From Methylovulum psychrotolerans (lineage in GTDB: Bacteria; Pseudomonadota; Gammaproteobacteria; Methylococcales; Methylomonadaceae), in contig NZ_PGFZ01000001.1 of NCBI RefSeq assembly GCF_002923755.1, forward strand, positions 652,146-716,145: a stretch of 64,000 nucleotides of DNA, written 5' to 3'. Made by a program: the position numbers and the translations under genes. Position 1 is the first letter of the stretch, and each line of letters starts with the position of its first letter. Below, piece after piece: positions 60,589 to 64,000 of this stretch. Under the pieces are notes generated by a model. It worked only from the letters and a program-made list of their open reading frames with translations, was not told the origin of the DNA and searched no databases.

Positions 60589-60946
60589 AAGAAAACAATC
60601 CGCCTATCATGCCGACTTTTATCGGCGGCGGCTATGGGAGGATTTCCTTTTCTTCGTGCGGTAGCCAAGCCCAGGAGGGAGGCAAGCCGACAGTCACACT
60701 TAATGATTTGCTTTAACGGCATAACGGAATTTTTCCCACCAATTTTCCGTTCTTTTCCCCGTATTTTTACAGGCTTATTCCGTAACGGCAAGACACCTGC
60801 CTCCCGTATCATGCCCGTCCAGCATAGCCTGATGTCCGAACAACCCAACAACCCTCCGCTTTGATCAAGTAAGCCAATGGCTTTTGGGTTCTCCGGGCAG
60901 AAGGCTAGGCCTTATTGAATAACATAAATAATATTCTGGAGGAATT
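60589..60946. promoter_or_regulatory. mxaF / response regulator divergent control region
   Basis: About 358 bp with no credible gene. It contains AACGGAA (60723-60729) facing TTCCGTT (60745-60751), and a third copy TTCCGTAAC (60778-60786), possible regulator half-sites. The mxaF ribosome site is GGAGG at 60938-60942. A standard promoter was not found, as expected for an activator-dependent gene. Confidence 0.5.
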
Positions 60947-62755
60947 ATGCAGATTTTGAAATTGGCGGTTCTGGTGGGGCGAACCGCATTGGCAACGGGG
61001 ATTCTCGTGGCGTTAGCGCAACCCGCCCAAGCCAATAAGGAGCTGGACAAACTGTCACGGCAAAACACCAACTGGGTTATGCAGACGAAAGACTACAGCG
61101 CCACGCACTTTAGCGAACTCTATGACATCAATGTCACCAACGTCAAAAATCTGAAAGTGGCTTGGTCATTTTCGACAGGTGTCTTAAACGGCCATGAAGG
61201 CGGCCCTTTAGTCGTTAACGGCATCATGTATGTCCATACCCCTTACCCCAACAATATTTTTGCTATCGACCTCAACGAGCCGGACAAAATTTTATGGGAA
61301 TACAAGCCGAAACAAAATCCGGCGGCACGGGCGGTCGCCTGCTGCGACGTGGTTAACCGCGGCCTGGCCTATGCGCCCGAAGGTAACGGCTATCCGGCGA
61401 CTATTTTCCAAAACCAATTGGACGGGCATATCGTCGCCATTAACGCCAAAACCGGCGAAGTGCTTTGGAAAATGGAAAACTCCGATATTGCTATGGGCTC
61501 AACCCTAACCGCTGCCCCGTTTGTGGTGAAAGATAAAGTCATCGTCGGCAGTTCCGGCGCGGAACTGGGGGTACGCGGTTATGCGACCGCTTACAGCATT
61601 AAAGATGGTAAACAACAATGGCGGGTCTATGCTACCGGCCCTGACGAAGACATCAAACTGGCCAAAGATTTCAATAAAGCCAACCCCCATTACGGGCAAT
61701 TCGGTTTAGGCCTAAAAACCTGGGAAGGCGATGCTTGGAAAATCGGCGGCGGCACCAACTGGGGTTGGTATGCGTTCGACCCTGACCTCGACATGCTCTA
61801 TTACGGTTCCGGTAATCCTGCCCCATGGAACGAAACTATGCGCCCTGGCGATAACAAATGGACGATGACTATTTGGGGACGCGATGTCAACACAGGCGAA
61901 GCCAAGTTCGGCTACCAAAAAACCCCGCATGATGAATGGGATTATGCGGGAGTCAACTATATGGGCTTATCCGAACAAGTCGTCGATGGCAAAAAAACCA
62001 AATTACTGACCCATCCTGACCGCAACGGTTTGGTGTACACCTTAAACCGCGAAAACGGCGACTTGGTTAACGCCTTTAAAATTGACGACACCGTTAACTG
62101 GGTGAAAAAAGTCGATTTAAAGACCGGCTTACCCGTCCGTGACCCTGAATACTCAACCCACATGGATCATGAAGCCAAAGGCATTTGCCCATCGGCAATG
62201 GGCTACCACAACCAAGGCATCGAATCTTACGACCCCGCCAAGAAACTGTTCTTCATGGGTATCAACCATATCTGTATGGACTGGGAACCGTTTATGTTGC
62301 CCTACCGTGCCGGACAATTCTTTGTCGGCGCCACCTTAAACATGTACCCCGGCCCTAAAGGCACTTTAGGCCAAGTCAAAGCCATGAACTCGGTCACAGG
62401 CGAATTTGAATGGGAAGTGAAGGAAAAGTTTGCCGTATGGGGCGGTACAACCGCCACCGCTGGCGATCTGTTGTTCTACGGTACTTTAGACGGTTACATC
62501 AAAGCCTTAAATTCCAAAACAGGCGAAGAATTATGGAAATTCAAATTGCCGTCCGGCGTTATCGGCCACCCCATCACCTACCTGCATAACGGTAAGCAAT
62601 ATGTCGCCATTTACTACGGCGTAGGCGGTTGGCCCGGTGTCGGCCTGGTGTTTGACCTGAAAGACCCAACGGCGGGTTTAGGTGCGGTAGGTGCGTTTAA
62701 AGAGTTGGCGCATTACACGCAAATGGGCGGCGGGGTCATGGTGTTTTCACTATAA
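60947..62755 (+). CDS. mxaF: Methanol dehydrogenase large subunit MxaF (calcium type)
   Basis: A 602-residue periplasmic PQQ-dependent methanol dehydrogenase alpha subunit. The signal peptide ends Ala-Gln-Ala at residue 29; numbering from residue 30, the known catalytic residues fall exactly: Cys103/Cys104 (vicinal disulfide; here 132-133), Glu177 (206), Asn261 (290) and Asp303 (332). Asp332 is in Glu-Trp-Asp-Tyr-Ala-Gly; the Ala at the place where lanthanide XoxF has a second Asp marks this as the Ca2+ enzyme. The C-terminal Gly-Tyr/His-Pro, [10 protein letters not shown] and Asn/His-Tyr-Thr-Gln-Met-Gly-Gly segments are MxaF-typical. It oxidises methanol to formaldehyde and passes electrons to MxaG. 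First gene of mxaFJG. Confidence 0.97.
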   Translation: MQILKLAVLVGRTALATGILVALAQPAQANKELDKLSRQNTNWVMQTKDYSATHFSELYDINVTNVKNLKVAWSFSTGVLNGHEGGPLVVNGIMYVHTPYPNNIFAIDLNEPDKILWEYKPKQNPAARAVACCDVVNRGLAYAPEGNGYPATIFQNQLDGHIVAINAKTGEVLWKMENSDIAMGSTLTAAPFVVKDKVIVGSSGAELGVRGYATAYSIKDGKQQWRVYATGPDEDIKLAKDFNKANPHYGQFGLGLKTWEGDAWKIGGGTNWGWYAFDPDLDMLYYGSGNPAPWNETMRPGDNKWTMTIWGRDVNTGEAKFGYQKTPHDEWDYAGVNYMGLSEQVVDGKKTKLLTHPDRNGLVYTLNRENGDLVNAFKIDDTVNWVKKVDLKTGLPVRDPEYSTHMDHEAKGICPSAMGYHNQGIESYDPAKKLFFMGINHICMDWEPFMLPYRAGQFFVGATLNMYPGPKGTLGQVKAMNSVTGEFEWEVKEKFAVWGGTTATAGDLLFYGTLDGYIKALNSKTGEELWKFKLPSGVIGHPITYLHNGKQYVAIYYGVGGWPGVGLVFDLKDPTAGLGAVGAFKELAHYTQMGGGVMVFSL

Positions 62756-62824
62756 CCGTTTAACGGCGTACCGTGGGCGGCTTGTTACTGGGCTGCCCCG
62801 ATACCCATCAGAAGAGAACCCGAA

Positions 62825-63667
62825 ATGCCATTTAACCTAAAAATCCCTGGCTTACTGTGCTGCCTAGGTTTAGCCATATCAGTCGCCCATGCAGAAGACA
62901 ATACGCTAAAAGTCTGTGCGGCGGAAGATGAAATGCCTTACTCCAACCGTAAAGGCGAAGGCTTTGAGAACAAGCTGGCGCAATGGCTAGGTAGCGAGCT
63001 GCATAAAAAAGTGACGTTTGTCTATTGGACAGACCCGCGCTATTACCTGCGCGACACCCTCGACAAAGGTTTATGCGATGTCGTTATCGGTGTCGATACC
63101 GATGACCCGCGCGTAGCCACCACTGCCGCCTATTACCGCTCCGGCTATGTATTTATCGCCCGGCAAAGCGACCAATTAGATTTGTCTAATTGGCATAGCG
63201 AAGCCCTGACCAAAGCGCAACGCATCGCTTTTGTGCCGGGTTCGCCCGCCGAAACCATGTTGCGGGCGATTGGGCGTTATAACGACTTGTTCAATTATTC
63301 GCAAGAACTGGTCGGCTTCCGCTCCAAGCGCAACCAATACATTAAGTACGAAGCGGAAAAATTGGTCGACGAAGTGTCGTCAGGCCACGCCGAACTTGCC
63401 GTCTTGTGGGGGCCGTCCGCCGGACGTTATGTCAAAGCATCGGTAACGCCTTTGACCATGACGGTTATCCCCGACAACAACACCCGCGCCGACGGTGCCA
63501 AAGTACCCCACCATTACAGCACGTCAATGGCGGTACGCAAAGGCGATACCGCCTTACTGGCACAATTGGACGGATTGATCAAAACCCACCCACAGGACAT
63601 CAAGCAATTGTTAATGGCAGAAGGCATCCCTTTACTGACCGAACAAGGCTTTGCCGTCGTTCCGTAA
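62825..63667 (+). CDS. mxaJ: MxaJ, periplasmic methanol oxidation accessory protein
   Basis: A 280-residue exported protein with the solute-binding (type II periplasmic binding protein) fold; the signal peptide ends near Ala-His-Ala (residue 23). Characteristic segments are Leu-Lys-Val-Cys-Ala-Ala-Glu-Asp-Glu-Met-Pro-Tyr-Ser, Gly-Phe-Glu-Asn-Lys and Gly-Leu-Cys-Asp-Val-Val-Ile-Gly-Val. MxaJ is needed for methanol dehydrogenase maturation or assembly in Methylobacterium, but its precise function is unsettled. It lies between mxaF and mxaG, the standard order. Confidence 0.94.
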   Translation: MPFNLKIPGLLCCLGLAISVAHAEDNTLKVCAAEDEMPYSNRKGEGFENKLAQWLGSELHKKVTFVYWTDPRYYLRDTLDKGLCDVVIGVDTDDPRVATTAAYYRSGYVFIARQSDQLDLSNWHSEALTKAQRIAFVPGSPAETMLRAIGRYNDLFNYSQELVGFRSKRNQYIKYEAEKLVDEVSSGHAELAVLWGPSAGRYVKASVTPLTMTVIPDNNTRADGAKVPHHYSTSMAVRKGDTALLAQLDGLIKTHPQDIKQLLMAEGIPLLTEQGFAVVP

Positions 63668-63682
63668 CCCTATAGGACAACC

Positions 63683-64000
63683 ATGACTTTCAAAAGAACC
63701 TGCTTGGCGGCATTCGTATTAGGCGCTCTGCTGCTGCCTACCGCCCAAGCCGATATTACCCTACACAACGCCATAACGGGCGAAGCGTTGGATTTGAGCT
63801 TCGCCAAAAAAGGCGGCAATACCGAAGCCTTCAAGCAATTTATGCAAGACGGCAAAAACCCTTACAACGGCAACCAAGACGCTGTAGCAAAAGGCAAAAG
63901 CCTGTATATGACCGGCTGTTCCGGTTGCCACGGCCACGAAGCCGAAGGCAAATTAGGCCCCGGCCTAGCGGATGATTACTGGACATATCCGCGCAACGCC
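63683..64000 (+). CDS. mxaG: MxaG, cytochrome cL (5' part; runs off the window)
   Basis: Only the first 106 codons are in the window. A signal peptide (about 1-22, ending Ala-Gln-Ala) precedes the mature chain Asp-Ile-Thr-Leu-His-Asn, and the heme c motif is Cys-Ser-Gly-Cys-His at about residues 77-81. Cytochrome cL is the specific electron acceptor of MxaF. The gene follows mxaJ by 15 bp. The next mxa genes (mxaI, mxaR and others) would be expected to the right of the window. Confidence 0.93.
   Translation, partial: MTFKRTCLAAFVLGALLLPTAQADITLHNAITGEALDLSFAKKGGNTEAFKQFMQDGKNPYNGNQDAVAKGKSLYMTGCSGCHGHEAEGKLGPGLADDYWTYPRNA

Noticed and set aside
60947-62755. Identification as the lanthanide methanol dehydrogenase XoxF.
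   Set aside because: The residue two after catalytic Asp332 is Ala (Asp-Tyr-Ala), where XoxF has Asp. The C-terminal segments and the following mxaJ-mxaG order are MxaF-type.

Overview
The window looks like chromosomal DNA from a gammaproteobacterial (type I) methanotroph or closely related methylotroph. The main evidence is the start of a methanol dehydrogenase operon (mxaF, mxaJ, then mxaG running off the right edge), a nearby mxaD, a formaldehyde-activating-enzyme (Fae) relative, formate-tetrahydrofolate ligase, a bacteriohemerythrin, and a complete rRNA operon. Base composition looks fairly even throughout. I saw no prophage, plasmid backbone or CRISPR array.

Layout. 1-5830: the tail of an M20 amidohydrolase, a YaiI-family protein, a bacteriohemerythrin, a SpmA/SpmB-type membrane protein, and a PAS-GGDEF-EAL protein whose N-terminus resembles the plant ethylene-receptor sensor. 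5989-11997: rne, divergent from rluC, a HAD phosphatase and sppA. 11995-12261 is a small inverted-repeat (MITE-like) element that starts at the sppA stop codon. 12408-17109: a PepSY/response regulator/histidine kinase set, an Old Yellow Enzyme, a YedK/HMCES protein and a small membrane protein. 17286-24082: glucokinase overlapping a large GH15/phosphorylase-kinase-like protein, divergent from type III glutamine synthetase. 24351-31087: a SHOCT protein, a MepM-like peptidase with anmK, convergent erpA, fhs and a lone cyclic-nucleotide-binding domain. 31306-38283: a two-partner secretion locus (exoprotein, FecR protein, outer-membrane transporter). 38589-44237: an rRNA operon on the minus strand (16S, tRNA-Ile, tRNA-Ala, 23S, 5S) with two tandem promoters and a terminator. 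44255-51042: a beta-hydroxyacid dehydrogenase, arginine decarboxylase and HrpA. 51149-54844: a 77-residue unknown and an LRR-Roc-COR-TIR protein whose LRRs are coded by sixteen 66-bp repeats. 55115-64000: the Fae-like protein, two exported proteins of unknown role, SelO, MxaD, a LuxR-type response regulator, and mxaFJG.

How the genes fit together. The right end is the methanol-oxidation module: periplasmic MxaF oxidises methanol, MxaG (cytochrome cL) takes the electrons, MxaJ and MxaD are accessory, and the divergent LuxR-type regulator is the obvious candidate controller. MxaF carries the calcium-type Asp-Tyr-Ala motif, so it is not XoxF. Fhs handles one-carbon units at the formate level. 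The Fae relative appears to lack the catalytic histidine and may not be a formaldehyde-condensing enzyme.

The points most worth follow-up are the LRR-Roc-COR-TIR protein (a candidate immune or signalling GTPase) with its near-identical repeats, the ethylene-receptor-like copper-site domain on a c-di-GMP enzyme, the Fae paralogue, and the MITE-like element.
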